This document shows, piece by piece, positions 1 to 8,801 of a stretch of 64,000 bases of DNA. The stretch is taken from positions 621,476 to 685,475 of the forward strand of contig NZ_LMDP01000001.1 in the NCBI RefSeq assembly GCF_001425835.1, in the 5' to 3' direction. A program made the position numbers and the translations under genes. Source of the stretch: Afipia sp. Root123D2. GTDB lineage: Bacteria > Pseudomonadota > Alphaproteobacteria > Rhizobiales > Xanthobacteraceae. A model generated the notes under the pieces. The model did no database searches. It was not told the DNA's origin and was given only the letters and a program-made list of their open reading frames with translations. How positions within the stretch are numbered: position 1 is the first letter of the stretch; the number at the start of each line of letters is the position of its first letter.

Positions 1-2
1 TC

Positions 3-602
<600 letters not shown>

Positions 603-614
603 CGCCGGGTTTTG

Positions 615-2654
615 TTATCGCAGCTGAGGGGGCGGGAATGCCGCCGGCGCCAGCGGTTCGCTGACGACTTCAGCCTCCGGCCTTCCAAGCCCGAGCACTG
701 CCGCAGCGGCAGGCAACGCGGCGTCCGCCATCGCGGCATGCCCTTCGGCAGTCGGATGAATGGCGCCGCCGTAGACCGCCGACAGAACACCCCAGGTCGC
801 ATCGTGAATATCCGACGGCTGGCTCGAGGTCTTGGCCGCCAGCGGATACGTCATCGCCGCGAAGTAGCTGTCATTGGCGTCGCGAATCCAGCGTGCGCGC
901 GGCAGATAAGCGCGGAATTTACTGGCGGGCTGACCGCACGCCATCGGGTTGTTCGCCGCAGCGACAATGTCCTCGGTGAAACTGTGCCCGTTGGCCAGGA
1001 AGCATTGCTGATCGAACGCAGGGTCGTTCGGCCCGCGCGCGCAGAAGCCATGGTTCGCAAATGCCGCCTGATGACTGTCGACGAATGTCATGGTGTCGCC
1101 ACGGCCGTCGCAGATGATTCCGCCGGTACAAAGTGCGAGGTTCTTCATCTGCGGCAGGAATTCGTTCTCGACGAAGCCGATGGTGCTGGCAAGCCGGCGA
1201 GGATCGGCATTGAACGAGGGATGAACGTCGAAGCCGGCCCGTCCGCCGGGGCAGGGCGCCCCGTTGGCAAGGGCGGGATTGCCGTAGGACACGAACACCA
1301 CATGAGACAGGTCGCCGCCGACCATCGGTTTCAGCGCCTGCCGCAGGCGGCGGAAGCGTTGCGGCAGGTCGCGCTTCAACGTCGCGCGCGAGGTTTCGAC
1401 CGATCCGAGAACGCCGCTGCGCTGGAATATCGCCCGCTCCGTGCTCTGGTCGACGATCACATCGGCGACCAGACCCGAGAAGTCGATGTCGTTGGCGCCA
1501 ACCGACAGCAGCACGAGATCGAGCTCACGGCTTGGCAATCTTTTCTTGGCGGCCGCCAGCGCTTCACGCAATTCCGCCAATTGTGCGTTGACGGTGCCCT
1601 GGCAATTCATCGTTTTTTTCGTGACCAGGCATTCGCGCGCGGGCATCGACTCGAACAGGCCCTCATCGATGGTCGCGCCTGAACATGCCAGCGGCAGATA
1701 GGTGACGGCGATGTGCGGATGGCGCACCGCCAGCGCCAGCGCCACGCGCGTCTGATAGCTGTACAGCGAGCGATGGCAGGCGGCATTGAGCCATTGCGCG
1801 CTGAGGCGCTGCCAGGTTTGCAGGGCATTTGGCCCGTCCGACGAACCTTCGCAGGCGCGAGTGCCTTTGAAGTTGGCCCGGCTGGGACGGAAATACTGGC
1901 CCGAAAGCCCGCCGAGATAGGAGCGGAAGCAGAAGCCTTCATCGGATAACGCAACCGCAAGGTCAGGATTGCCTTCGCCGGATGCGATGGAGTCACCCAG
2001 GCCTGCGACCAGGATGTCCCGCACCCCGACCTCGGTTGTGACACGTTGCGGAGCATCTGTTCCGCTCGAAACGTCGACCGTGACCACGGTCGTCCTGCCA
2101 TAGCGAGCGCGGAAATTGATCGGCTCGTTGCAGTCGAGAATTGGCGCTCGGGGCTGTCCTTCACCGTCGTCGAAAGACCATGCACATGTGGCGCCGACCG
2201 GAATCGTTCCCGACAGCCGCACCGTGACGGGATGGTCGACCGGCGCAAGATAGTCCTCTTTCACGCCATCCCGGGTGCAGGGCTTGTTGACCCGTCCCGC
2301 CAGATCGATGCAAAGGCGCCGGAATGTATTGCGTGCCCAGCCGCGGCCGTCGCTTTGAATCTCGAGCGCCTGCTCGGAGGCGAGAACGCTGTGTCCACGC
2401 AGGGCTTCGGTCTGAAGCAGGAAATCGCGCTCCTCGCGAAACAGCCGGAAGCGGTTGCGGACTTCCCATGAAATCTGCAGGTCACCGGAATTCACGAGCG
2501 GCTGGGGTTGCTGGGCGGATGGAAACTGCAGCGGGGATTGCTGAGCCGGTACTTGCGGAATGGGAGCAGGCGGCTGCTGTGCGAAAGCCGATCCCGGAAT
2601 GGCAATCGGGAACGCCAGCAAAAACAGGAGGGCAGTTGCGCAACGCTGGATCAT
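615..2654 (-). CDS. Secreted SGNH/GDSL-type hydrolase
   Basis: Predicted exported esterase/lipase-fold protein of 679 residues; substrate unknown. Start taken at the ATG at 2654 because it gives a clean Sec signal peptide (MIQRCATALLFLLAFPIAIP then AFA-QQ); the frame stays open upstream without coding character. After a Pro/Gln-rich linker and a beta-rich domain that may be Ig/PKD-like, the SGNH blocks appear in order: block I VAGLGDSIASGEGNPD (Ser), block III SVGANDIDFSGL, and block V HPTAEGHAAM with the catalytic His. Many Cys residues in the catalytic half suggest disulfides in the periplasm. A 79-base gap separates it from the upstream membrane-protein gene on the same strand, so cotranscription is possible. 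The family call is firm, the function open. Confidence 0.8.
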   Translation of the reverse strand: MIQRCATALLFLLAFPIAIPGSAFAQQPPAPIPQVPAQQSPLQFPSAQQPQPLVNSGDLQISWEVRNRFRLFREERDFLLQTEALRGHSVLASEQALEIQSDGRGWARNTFRRLCIDLAGRVNKPCTRDGVKEDYLAPVDHPVTVRLSGTIPVGATCAWSFDDGEGQPRAPILDCNEPINFRARYGRTTVVTVDVSSGTDAPQRVTTEVGVRDILVAGLGDSIASGEGNPDLAVALSDEGFCFRSYLGGLSGQYFRPSRANFKGTRACEGSSDGPNALQTWQRLSAQWLNAACHRSLYSYQTRVALALAVRHPHIAVTYLPLACSGATIDEGLFESMPARECLVTKKTMNCQGTVNAQLAELREALAAAKKRLPSRELDLVLLSVGANDIDFSGLVADVIVDQSTERAIFQRSGVLGSVETSRATLKRDLPQRFRRLRQALKPMVGGDLSHVVFVSYGNPALANGAPCPGGRAGFDVHPSFNADPRRLASTIGFVENEFLPQMKNLALCTGGIICDGRGDTMTFVDSHQAAFANHGFCARGPNDPAFDQQCFLANGHSFTEDIVAAANNPMACGQPASKFRAYLPRARWIRDANDSYFAAMTYPLAAKTSSQPSDIHDATWGVLSAVYGGAIHPTAEGHAAMADAALPAAAAVLGLGRPEAEVVSEPLAPAAFPPPQLR

Positions 2655-2733
2655 GGAGTTTTGAAGCGCACGGTTAAGGCGAAAATGAGGGAGCGACGAA
2701 ACGACTGTGACCGGACGCGCGAGGTTCGCAGCA

Positions 2734-3789
2734 TTATCCCTGCGGCTGCTGCTGCTTTGCCGGTTGCACGATAGCACGGGCAGCACTCAGGCCATTGGCC
2801 TTGCGGCGTTGCCACGGCAACCAGACGCTCAGCCAGATCTCGCGTGTTCCCATGATGGTGATGGCGAGCGTGAAGGGAATGAGGAAATAGAGAATCCGGA
2901 AGATCAGCAGGGACGCCAGCAACTGTTCCTTGCCGAGTTCGGGAAGGCCGACGAGCATTGCGGCGTCGAACACGCCCAGGCTTCCGGGTGCGTGGCTGGC
3001 AAATCCGAGCAGGGTCGCCAGAATAAAGACCACCGCCATCGAGACGAAGTCCACGTGCGGCTGGGTTGGGATCAGCAGATACATCGCCAGCGCGCAGAAT
3101 CCGAGATCGACCACGCCGATCAGGATTTGCAACAATGTCAGCGGCGCGGATGGCAACACCACCTTCCAGCCGTTCTGGCCGAGTTCCCGCCGGTTGCGGC
3201 CCATTGCCAGCCACAGCAGATAGGCGGCGATGCCAATGAGAACGCCAAATCCGATCAGCCGGTTGATGCCTTCAGGCAGCAGATCGATCGCTGTCGCCGC
3301 CGTCGGATGCCAGATCATTCCGATGCCGAGAACGAAACTGTTGCCGAGCCAGAACGTCAATCCGGAGATGAAGCAGATCTTGGCGACGTCGATCGCACTC
3401 AGGCCCCAGTCCGAATAGATGCGGAAGCGGATTGCGCCGCCGGTGAAGACAGTGGCGCCGAGATTATGGCCGATCGAATAGCTGGCGAAACTTGATAGCG
3501 CGGCGATGCGGTAGGGGACGTGCTTCTTGCCGATCGTGCGCAGGGCGAACAGATCGTAGAAGGTCAGGGTGCAGAATGCGCATACGACGCAGAGTGCGGC
3601 GAGCGCGATCTGGGTGTGCGATTTCTCTTCCAGGGCGGTCAGGACGATGCCCGTGTCGACGCCCTTGAGCGTACGGACAAGATGCATGATGGCGACGACG
3701 ACAATGACGAGGCTGGCGATGAGGCCAAGCCGTTTCCAGCCGATCCAGTCATAAAAGACACGCCGAAGCATGCTCAACAAACCTTGCAT
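2734..3789 (-). CDS. YbhN/UPF0104-like integral membrane protein (lysylphosphatidylglycerol synthase TM-domain family)
   Basis: 351 residues with about eight hydrophobic helices, including LIASLVIVVVAIMHLVRTL near the N-terminus. The segment SIGHNLGATVFTGGAIRFRIY is typical of the flippase-like TM domain shared by MprF and YbhN. It lacks the soluble aminoacyl-transfer domain of MprF, so it is a stand-alone TM-domain protein of unknown substrate. The start at 3789 is set by a GGGAGG sequence a few bases upstream; an in-frame extension to 3846 lacks such support. It is followed by the SGNH hydrolase gene on the same strand. Confidence 0.75.
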   Translation of the reverse strand: MQGLLSMLRRVFYDWIGWKRLGLIASLVIVVVAIMHLVRTLKGVDTGIVLTALEEKSHTQIALAALCVVCAFCTLTFYDLFALRTIGKKHVPYRIAALSSFASYSIGHNLGATVFTGGAIRFRIYSDWGLSAIDVAKICFISGLTFWLGNSFVLGIGMIWHPTAATAIDLLPEGINRLIGFGVLIGIAAYLLWLAMGRNRRELGQNGWKVVLPSAPLTLLQILIGVVDLGFCALAMYLLIPTQPHVDFVSMAVVFILATLLGFASHAPGSLGVFDAAMLVGLPELGKEQLLASLLIFRILYFLIPFTLAITIMGTREIWLSVWLPWQRRKANGLSAARAIVQPAKQQQPQG

Positions 3790-4299
3790 TCGTCCTCCCG
3801 GCGGGGCGAGCAGAAAACATAAGCCGATTGAGGCGACAGGAAGCAAGCGGCTGCGTGGGTACTCATACGCGAAATCTCATACCGGCAAAATAGGGCGTTG
3901 TGCTGTCCGGCCTGCCGTTGCAACGCCTGAAATGCGGCCAAAAAACGGGCTGTCTTATTATCTCTATATATTCACGCGCAGGCACTTGCGACAGCTCATG
4001 GTTCAAACATGACAACGCCCGGTCTTCGGCCGGATTCACTGCTTGCGAAGGGGCTTGAAGCATAGCCGGGCCGGCTCATTCCGCCCAGAGCAACCGCGCT
4101 CCGGCAAAAAAATATTTGCGCTCGCGGCTGATCCGTAAAGGCGATCGATCTCATCGGTGCGGCCGATGTGGAAAACGCCGATAGATCATTCGCGCGCGGC
4201 AATAAGTCCAGCCGTAGCATGAACGCTATCGAGGATGCGACGGATTGAGACAAAAAGCCGCGCAGACAAGGCGCGTGCGGACCCGGTTTGCCGGCGCTG
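3790..4299. other. Intergenic stretch, no gene seen
   Basis: About 510 bases between two minus-strand genes. Short open frames on both strands lack a ribosome-binding site and any family resemblance. It is partly A/T-rich (3945-3970 and around 4110). I see no tRNA, convincing promoter, strong terminator or repeat. Confidence 0.5.
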
Positions 4300-4773
4300 C
4301 TATTCGCGGCGAAGCGCGAAGTGCGCGCCGCAAAAGGCCATCACCGCGCCGAGTACGAGGGCGACGATACCGGCGAGCAGTCCGGATACGGTCGGGATGG
4401 CGCTCGGCGCCGAAGCGGCCTGACCGGCCGCGGCCAGCAACACAACGCCGACGGCAATCAGGAATTGACGCATCCGTCGCGGAATCTGCCCCGATGCGGC
4501 GCTGTGCATCAGCGAGGCCGTTACGAATCCGCCGACGAAGGCCGTGGCGGCGATCAGCCACCAGGCGATCGCCGCCGAGGCCGGGATCAGTCCGGGTGCA
4601 TCCGTTTTCCATAAATCGCCGAGATACAATCCGAAGCGCTGTCCGAGGATATGAACGCCGAGCGCAAGCAGGACGCCGAAAACCGCGGCTCCGGCCAGGA
4701 TCAGATGGCGTGGATAGGTGGTCACCGCGGCCATGTGCTTCAACTGCGTGGTGTGGAGATGATAGGACGTTGC
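4300..4773 (-). CDS. Small integral membrane protein, unknown function
   Basis: 157 residues with four predicted transmembrane helices: HLILAGAAVFGVLLALGVHI, AIAWWLIAATAFVGGFVTA, FLIAVGVVLLAAAGQA, and a last helix ending in MAFCGAHFALRRE. The start is uncertain: ATG at 4773 or ATG at 4734 (MAAVTTYPRH) are both possible and neither has a strong Shine-Dalgarno sequence. It is divergent from the membrane-anchored hypothetical gene starting at 4840. No known family recognised. Confidence 0.55.
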   Translation of the reverse strand, partial: ATSYHLHTTQLKHMAAVTTYPRHLILAGAAVFGVLLALGVHILGQRFGLYLGDLWKTDAPGLIPASAAIAWWLIAATAFVGGFVTASLMHSAASGQIPRRMRQFLIAVGVVLLAAAGQAASAPSAIPTVSGLLAGIVALVLGAVMAFCGAHFALRRE

Positions 4774-4839
4774 CATCCGGTACGTTATCATCGCTTGTAA
4801 GATAGAGTTGAACGCCAGCGCAAGCACGGGGTCGTCGAA

Positions 4840-5460
4840 TTGATCGTTCAGGCACAGACATCGAAATCGGCTAAGCCCCCGCCGCCTCAGGCTCCGGGCG
4901 ATGGCTCGCGCTACACTTTCAAGCCTACGCTGGTTGGATCGGCGCGCCAGTTCGAACTGCGTGACGACGGCCTGTGGTGGAGTGCGTCGGGGAAGTCGAG
5001 CCTCTGGCCTTACAACAAGATCGCGGCCGTTCGCCTGTCATACCGGCCGGTCTCGATGCAGTCGCGGCGGTTTCGCGCCGATATCGAGAACACGTTGGGA
5101 GAGCGTGTCACGCTGTATTCGACGACATGGCACACCCTGGCGCTGATGTCGCCGCAGGACGACGACTACCGCGCGTTCATGGTGGCGTTGCATCGGCGTC
5201 TGGCTGAGGCAAAGCCGGATGTGGTCCTCGTCAGCGGCATCAATCCGAAGGTTCATGTCGCGGGCATGTGCCTGGTCGGACTGGTGGGCATCGCGCTGGC
5301 CGGATTGATGATCCGCGGGTTGATGGTCGGTCAGTTCACCGCAGTGCTTTTTCTGGCGGCATTCGCTGCGTTGTTCGGCTGGCAGATCGGCGGATTCCTG
5401 AAACGCAACGCGCCGGGCCGATACACGCTGGACCCGCTGCCGTCAGATCTGTTGCCGTAA
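4840..5460 (+). CDS. Hypothetical protein with C-terminal membrane anchor
   Basis: 206 residues starting at TTG (4840); no ATG lies in frame before residue 70. A Pro-rich N-terminal stretch is followed by a roughly 100-residue soluble region (RQFELRDDGLWWSASG..., WPYNKIAAVRLSYRP) that looks like a small PH-like beta domain. Two hydrophobic helices follow (VHVAGMCLVGLVGIALAGLM and FTAVLFLAAFAALFGW). The product is probably cytoplasmic, membrane-tethered, and of unknown role. It ends five bases before the convergent uspA-like gene. Confidence 0.6.
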   Translation: MIVQAQTSKSAKPPPPQAPGDGSRYTFKPTLVGSARQFELRDDGLWWSASGKSSLWPYNKIAAVRLSYRPVSMQSRRFRADIENTLGERVTLYSTTWHTLALMSPQDDDYRAFMVALHRRLAEAKPDVVLVSGINPKVHVAGMCLVGLVGIALAGLMIRGLMVGQFTAVLFLAAFAALFGWQIGGFLKRNAPGRYTLDPLPSDLLP

Positions 5461-5465
5461 ACCCG

Positions 5466-5891
5466 TCAGTGCCTCACCACCAGAACCGAACACTTGGCAT
5501 AGCGCACCACGTGACCGGCATTCGAGCCGAGGAAATAGCTTTGCATCGACGGCCGGTGTGACGTCATCACGATGAGGTCGGCGCCGACATCGGACGCCTC
5601 TCCAAGAATTTCGTGGTAGATGCCGCCTTGGCGTACGATCGATGAAATCCGGCTGGCTTCGATGCCCGACTCGCGCGCCACGATGATCAAGGCTTCCTCC
5701 GCCGATTGCCGCTGCTGTGTATCGAAATCAGGCGGCACATATTCGGCGAGCATGACCGGCGTCAGCGGCATGACATTGAGAAGACGCACGACCCCGCTGG
5801 AGTATCGGGATAACGATGCCGCGGTTTCGATCGCCGGTTTGGCCAGATCGGTGTCGGCGAGATCGATGGGGACAAGGATCGATTTGAACAT
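5466..5891 (-). CDS. Universal stress protein (UspA family)
   Basis: 141 residues, the length of a single Usp domain. The N-terminal strand MFKSILVPIDLADTDLAKPA and the C-terminal GSNAGHVVRYAKCSVLVVRH are diagnostic. The ATP-type motif reads VMTSHRPSMQSYFLGSNAG, so the usual GxxG is partly altered (SHR for GHR/GTH) and nucleotide binding cannot be assumed. A cytoplasmic stress protein role is known for the family. It lies just downstream of sixA on the same strand with 33 bases between, so the two may form an operon. Confidence 0.88.
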   Translation of the reverse strand: MFKSILVPIDLADTDLAKPAIETAASLSRYSSGVVRLLNVMPLTPVMLAEYVPPDFDTQQRQSAEEALIIVARESGIEASRISSIVRQGGIYHEILGEASDVGADLIVMTSHRPSMQSYFLGSNAGHVVRYAKCSVLVVRH

Positions 5892-5924
5892 CTGTGTCTC
5901 CGCGGTTTCGGTATGTCGGCGTCG

Positions 5925-6464
5925 CTAGTCGGTGTCGCTCGCAAAAGGTTGTTGAAGAAGCTTAGGACTCTTGAACTGCGTCAATGTGCCGGTTCGGAAT
6001 GATACCTCGGTCCAGTCCTCGATGTCGAAGTCGATGACCGCAAGACCCGTCGTCGGCAGGTTGTTGATCAGTGCGCGCAGCCCGGCCTTGTCGCCGCGCG
6101 CCGGCAAGGTCAACGCCAGTTCATGAAGACCGGGATTGTGCGCCACGATAAGAAGGCTTCGGGGAGCGGTTGCCGCCGCATCTCGAATGATCCCGAGCAG
6201 TTCGGTCGCGCCTGCGTGGTAAAGTTCATCGACTGACTCGACGAGGCAGTGCGGCATGACGGGTGCAACCAGCGCCCAGGTCTCCTGCGCCCGTGTCGCG
6301 GTCGAAACGAGGGCGAGGTCCGCCCGATAACCATTGTCGGCCATCCATGCCGCCATGACAGGGGCATCGTCGCGGCCACGCGGGTCGAGGCGGCGGTCGC
6401 GGTCCTTGCCGCTTGTCGCGTCGCGCTCCGTTTTGGCGTGGCGCAGCAGCATCAGACGGAGCAT
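5925..6464 (-). CDS. sixA: Phosphohistidine phosphatase SixA-like (histidine phosphatase superfamily)
   Basis: 179 residues. The catalytic RHxK motif appears at the N-terminus (LMLLRHAKTERD) and the second catalytic His in IVAHNPGLHELAL; this short branch matches SixA rather than phosphoglycerate mutase. SixA removes phosphate from His residues of phosphotransfer proteins, known in E. coli for the PTS. Start chosen at ATG 6464, seven bases after a GAGG; the open frame runs upstream to 6554 without support. Divergent from the FAD oxidoreductase at 6583. The target protein here is unknown. Confidence 0.82.
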   Translation of the reverse strand: MLRLMLLRHAKTERDATSGKDRDRRLDPRGRDDAPVMAAWMADNGYRADLALVSTATRAQETWALVAPVMPHCLVESVDELYHAGATELLGIIRDAAATAPRSLLIVAHNPGLHELALTLPARGDKAGLRALINNLPTTGLAVIDFDIEDWTEVSFRTGTLTQFKSPKLLQQPFASDTD

Positions 6465-6582
6465 GGCGCGACCTCGATTCGGCTGGAGCCGATGATACTC
6501 GATACAGGCTTTGAACCGGGAATAGTGTACAAGCCGGCGTCCGACAAGTGACAAGCATCCGATCGGCGGCTAAGAAAATCCG

Positions 6583-8001
6583 ATGGCGCAGTCTGCGACA
6601 CATGAAACCGGGAGCGAGGCTGGCGATGCGTCCGCGGATGCCGGCCGCCCGCGGCTGACATTCGACCTCGATGTCGATGTGTGCGTTGTCGGCGGCGGAC
6701 TCGCCGGGCTGACCGTTGCGCGCGAGGCTGCCCGGAACGGCGCGAGTGTCGCGCTGCTCGAAGGACGGCAGGTCGGCTGGAATGCATCGGGGCATCATCT
6801 CGGCACAGTGATGCCCGGATATGGCGTGCCGGTTTCCGACCTGATCGCGCGGGTCGGCTTTGATAATGCCCGCGAGCTTTGGTCGCTCTCTCAGGCCGGC
6901 GCGGATTATGTGCGGGCGACCGTCATGACGAATGCGCCCGAAACCGCGGTGACCGATGGCGCGCTCGAAGTCTCGACCGTCGACGCCGGGGATGAGATCA
7001 TCAGCCGCCTGCAAACGCTGGGTGAGGATTTCGGCGCCGACGTCGAAGGCTGGCAGGCCGACCGCGTCCGTGACGTTCTCAAGACCCGACGCTATTTTCA
7101 CGCCATCCATTATCCGAAAGCGTTCCAGATCGACGGACGCAAGTATGTGCATGGTCTTGCCTCGCTTGCGGAGCAGGACGGGGTGCGGATTTTCGAGAAC
7201 ACGCCGGTGGTCAATATCGACCCCGCCGGTGTCCGCAAGCGTGTCGTGACGCCATCGGCGCGGCTGCGTGCCTCGCAGGTCGTGCTTGCGGGCAATGCGC
7301 ATATCGGCGCGGCCGGCGTTCGGTTGGCGACGACGCTGTTGCCGGTCTGGCGCTATGCGGCATTGACGGCGCCGCTTGGCGAGCGTCTTGCCGAGACGGT
7401 GACGTTCCAGGGATCGGTAATCGATACCGACGGGATCGATCATTTTCGTATTGTCGATGGCGACAGGCTGTTGTGGTCGTCTCCGGAAACGACGTGGCAG
7501 GCCAACCCGTCGAGATTTGCCAAGGCTATCCGCCAGCGCATCGCGACCATGTTTCCTCAACTCGGCCGCGTCGAGATCGCGGAGACCTGGGGCGGGGTCT
7601 TTGGCCAGACCGTCCATGGCATGCCGCAGATCGGCCAGCTTCGGCCCGGCCTCTGGGTGGTCAGCGGTTTCGGGCGTCAGGGTCTCAACACATCTGCGAT
7701 GGCCGGGGAGTTGATCGCCAGAAGCATGTTGCTGGGGGATGATCGCTGGAAACTGTTTTCGCCCTTTGAACTGGTCTGGGCAGGCGGGACCGCCGGGCGG
7801 GTGGTCGGTCATGCCATCGGCAAGCTCTCGCGGCAGCAATCCGCGGCGGCCGGGGCGCTGGCACGTTATCGCGAGCGAGCGGCGGCGCGGGAACAGACCC
7901 GCGAATTGGCGCATGAAAAACGGGTGGCCGTGGCCCAATCGCGCTCCGCAGCGGCGGCCCGGCGTGCGGCTGAACTGCAAAAGCCGCATGGCCGGCCCTG
8001 A
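6583..8001 (+). CDS. FAD-dependent oxidoreductase (DAO/glycine-oxidase-like family)
   Basis: 472 residues. The dinucleotide-binding motif VCVVGGGLAGLTVAREAARN is near residue 30, followed by LEGRQVGWNASGHHLGTVMP, where DAO-family amine or amino-acid oxidases bind FAD. The C-terminal FAD region includes GLWVVSGFGRQGLNTSAMAGE. The last 50 residues (about 7850-8000) are an Arg/Ala/Gln-rich helix that looks like an added coiled coil. No partner subunit is adjacent. The substrate is unknown; an amine or N-methylated compound is the family's usual type. Confidence 0.8.
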   Translation: MAQSATHETGSEAGDASADAGRPRLTFDLDVDVCVVGGGLAGLTVAREAARNGASVALLEGRQVGWNASGHHLGTVMPGYGVPVSDLIARVGFDNARELWSLSQAGADYVRATVMTNAPETAVTDGALEVSTVDAGDEIISRLQTLGEDFGADVEGWQADRVRDVLKTRRYFHAIHYPKAFQIDGRKYVHGLASLAEQDGVRIFENTPVVNIDPAGVRKRVVTPSARLRASQVVLAGNAHIGAAGVRLATTLLPVWRYAALTAPLGERLAETVTFQGSVIDTDGIDHFRIVDGDRLLWSSPETTWQANPSRFAKAIRQRIATMFPQLGRVEIAETWGGVFGQTVHGMPQIGQLRPGLWVVSGFGRQGLNTSAMAGELIARSMLLGDDRWKLFSPFELVWAGGTAGRVVGHAIGKLSRQQSAAAGALARYRERAAAREQTRELAHEKRVAVAQSRSAAAARRAAELQKPHGRP

Positions 8002-8037
8002 TCACCTCGCGGGAATGTGAGCCGAGGCGGGGATAAT

Positions 8038-8058
8038 CACCGTAACTTCCGGTGTTTT
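8038..8058 (+). terminator. Weak terminator after the FAD oxidoreductase
   Basis: A 5-bp stem CACCG/CGGTG with a 7-base loop is followed by TTTT. It lies 37 bases after the stop codon. Short, so a tentative call. Confidence 0.35.
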
Positions 8059-8110
8059 AGGTCGTAGCTGCCATAGGACCCGGTATCGCCCGGCTTGAAC
8101 GGAGTTTCCA

Positions 8111-8614
8111 ATGATCAACCGCCGCTTTCTTCTCGCATCCACTGCCGGTTTGGCGGCGTTCGCTGCGCTGCGCTGGCTCGGTTTTCCGGGGAAGGCCGAA
8201 GCTGCCGGCAAATTCGAGATCGAAAAAACCCCGGAAGAATGGAAGCGGCAACTGACGCCTCGGCAATATTACATCCTGCGCGAGCATGGCACCGAGCGGC
8301 CGTTTTCGAGTCCGCTCAACAAGGAGAAGCGTAAGGGCATCTTCGCCTGCGCCGGTTGCGACCTGCCGCTGTTCGCCTCCGAAACCAAGTTCGAGAGCGG
8401 AACCGGATGGCCGAGCTTCTACGATCATCTGCCGAATGCCGTCAGCAAGACCGAGGATCGCACCATGATGATGGTGCGGACCGAGATCCATTGCCGCCGT
8501 TGCGGCGGCCACCTCGGACATGTGTTCGACGACGGCCCGAAGCCGACCGGACTTCGTTACTGCATGGATGGCGACGGCATGGTCTTCAAACCCGCCGATG
8601 GCTCGTCGTCCTGA
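8111..8614 (+). CDS. msrB: Exported peptide-methionine (R)-S-oxide reductase
   Basis: 167 residues; repairs methionine-R-sulfoxide in proteins. Two zinc-site pairs are present, Cys80/Cys83 (FACAGCDL) and Cys128/Cys131 (HCRRCGGHLGHVFDDGP), with the catalytic Cys151 in GLRYCMDGDGM. The usual RYCIN is RYCMD here. The N-terminus MINRRFLLASTAGLAAFAAL is a twin-arginine-like signal peptide, which suggests a periplasmic MsrB exported folded; this is inferred. Start ATG 8111 follows AACGGAG. A clear terminator follows at 8654. Confidence 0.92.
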   Translation: MINRRFLLASTAGLAAFAALRWLGFPGKAEAAGKFEIEKTPEEWKRQLTPRQYYILREHGTERPFSSPLNKEKRKGIFACAGCDLPLFASETKFESGTGWPSFYDHLPNAVSKTEDRTMMMVRTEIHCRRCGGHLGHVFDDGPKPTGLRYCMDGDGMVFKPADGSSS

Positions 8615-8653
8615 CACCCGGCTCCGGCAATTCTTGCCGCGCTAGGCAATTGT

Positions 8654-8680
8654 GCCCCGGTCAAATGGCCGGGGCTTTTT
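8654..8680 (+). terminator. Rho-independent terminator after msrB
   Basis: Stem GCCCCGG/CCGGGGC (8654-8660 and 8669-8675) with an 8-base loop, then TTTTT and CTT. It separates msrB from the flagellar promoter at 8714. Confidence 0.8.
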
Positions 8681-8713
8681 CTTAAGTGATTGATATAGCA
8701 ATATTTTATACGT

Positions 8714-8729
8714 TGGCACGACGCTTGCG
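8714..8729 (+). promoter_or_regulatory. Sigma-54 promoter of the flgE-flgK-flgL operon
   Basis: TGGCACG-N4-TTGCG matches the RpoN consensus TGGCACG-N4-TTGCA at all but the last base. The -24 GG is at 8715-8716 and the -12 GC at 8727-8728, exactly ten bases apart. Transcription would begin near 8740, about 60 bases before flgE. The enhancer-binding activator would be an FlbD-like protein; its gene is not in the window. Confidence 0.88.
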
Positions 8730-8801
8730 ACTCCACCTTCGAAACGCGGCCCTTGTTTTGGCAACCGGCAGGCCGCCCGGATCGAAGCTGGAGACGATGT
8801 C

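Noticed and set aside
3996-4253. Short minus-strand open frame in the 3.8-4.3 kb gap
   Set aside because: Lacks a ribosome-binding site and coding character.
4774-4839. Shared promoter of the two divergent membrane-protein genes
   Set aside because: The gap is short and both starts are uncertain; no convincing -35/-10 pair could be placed.
6226-7989. 587-residue open frame opposite the FAD oxidoreductase
   Set aside because: Same reason: Arg/Pro/His-rich shadow of a well-supported gene.
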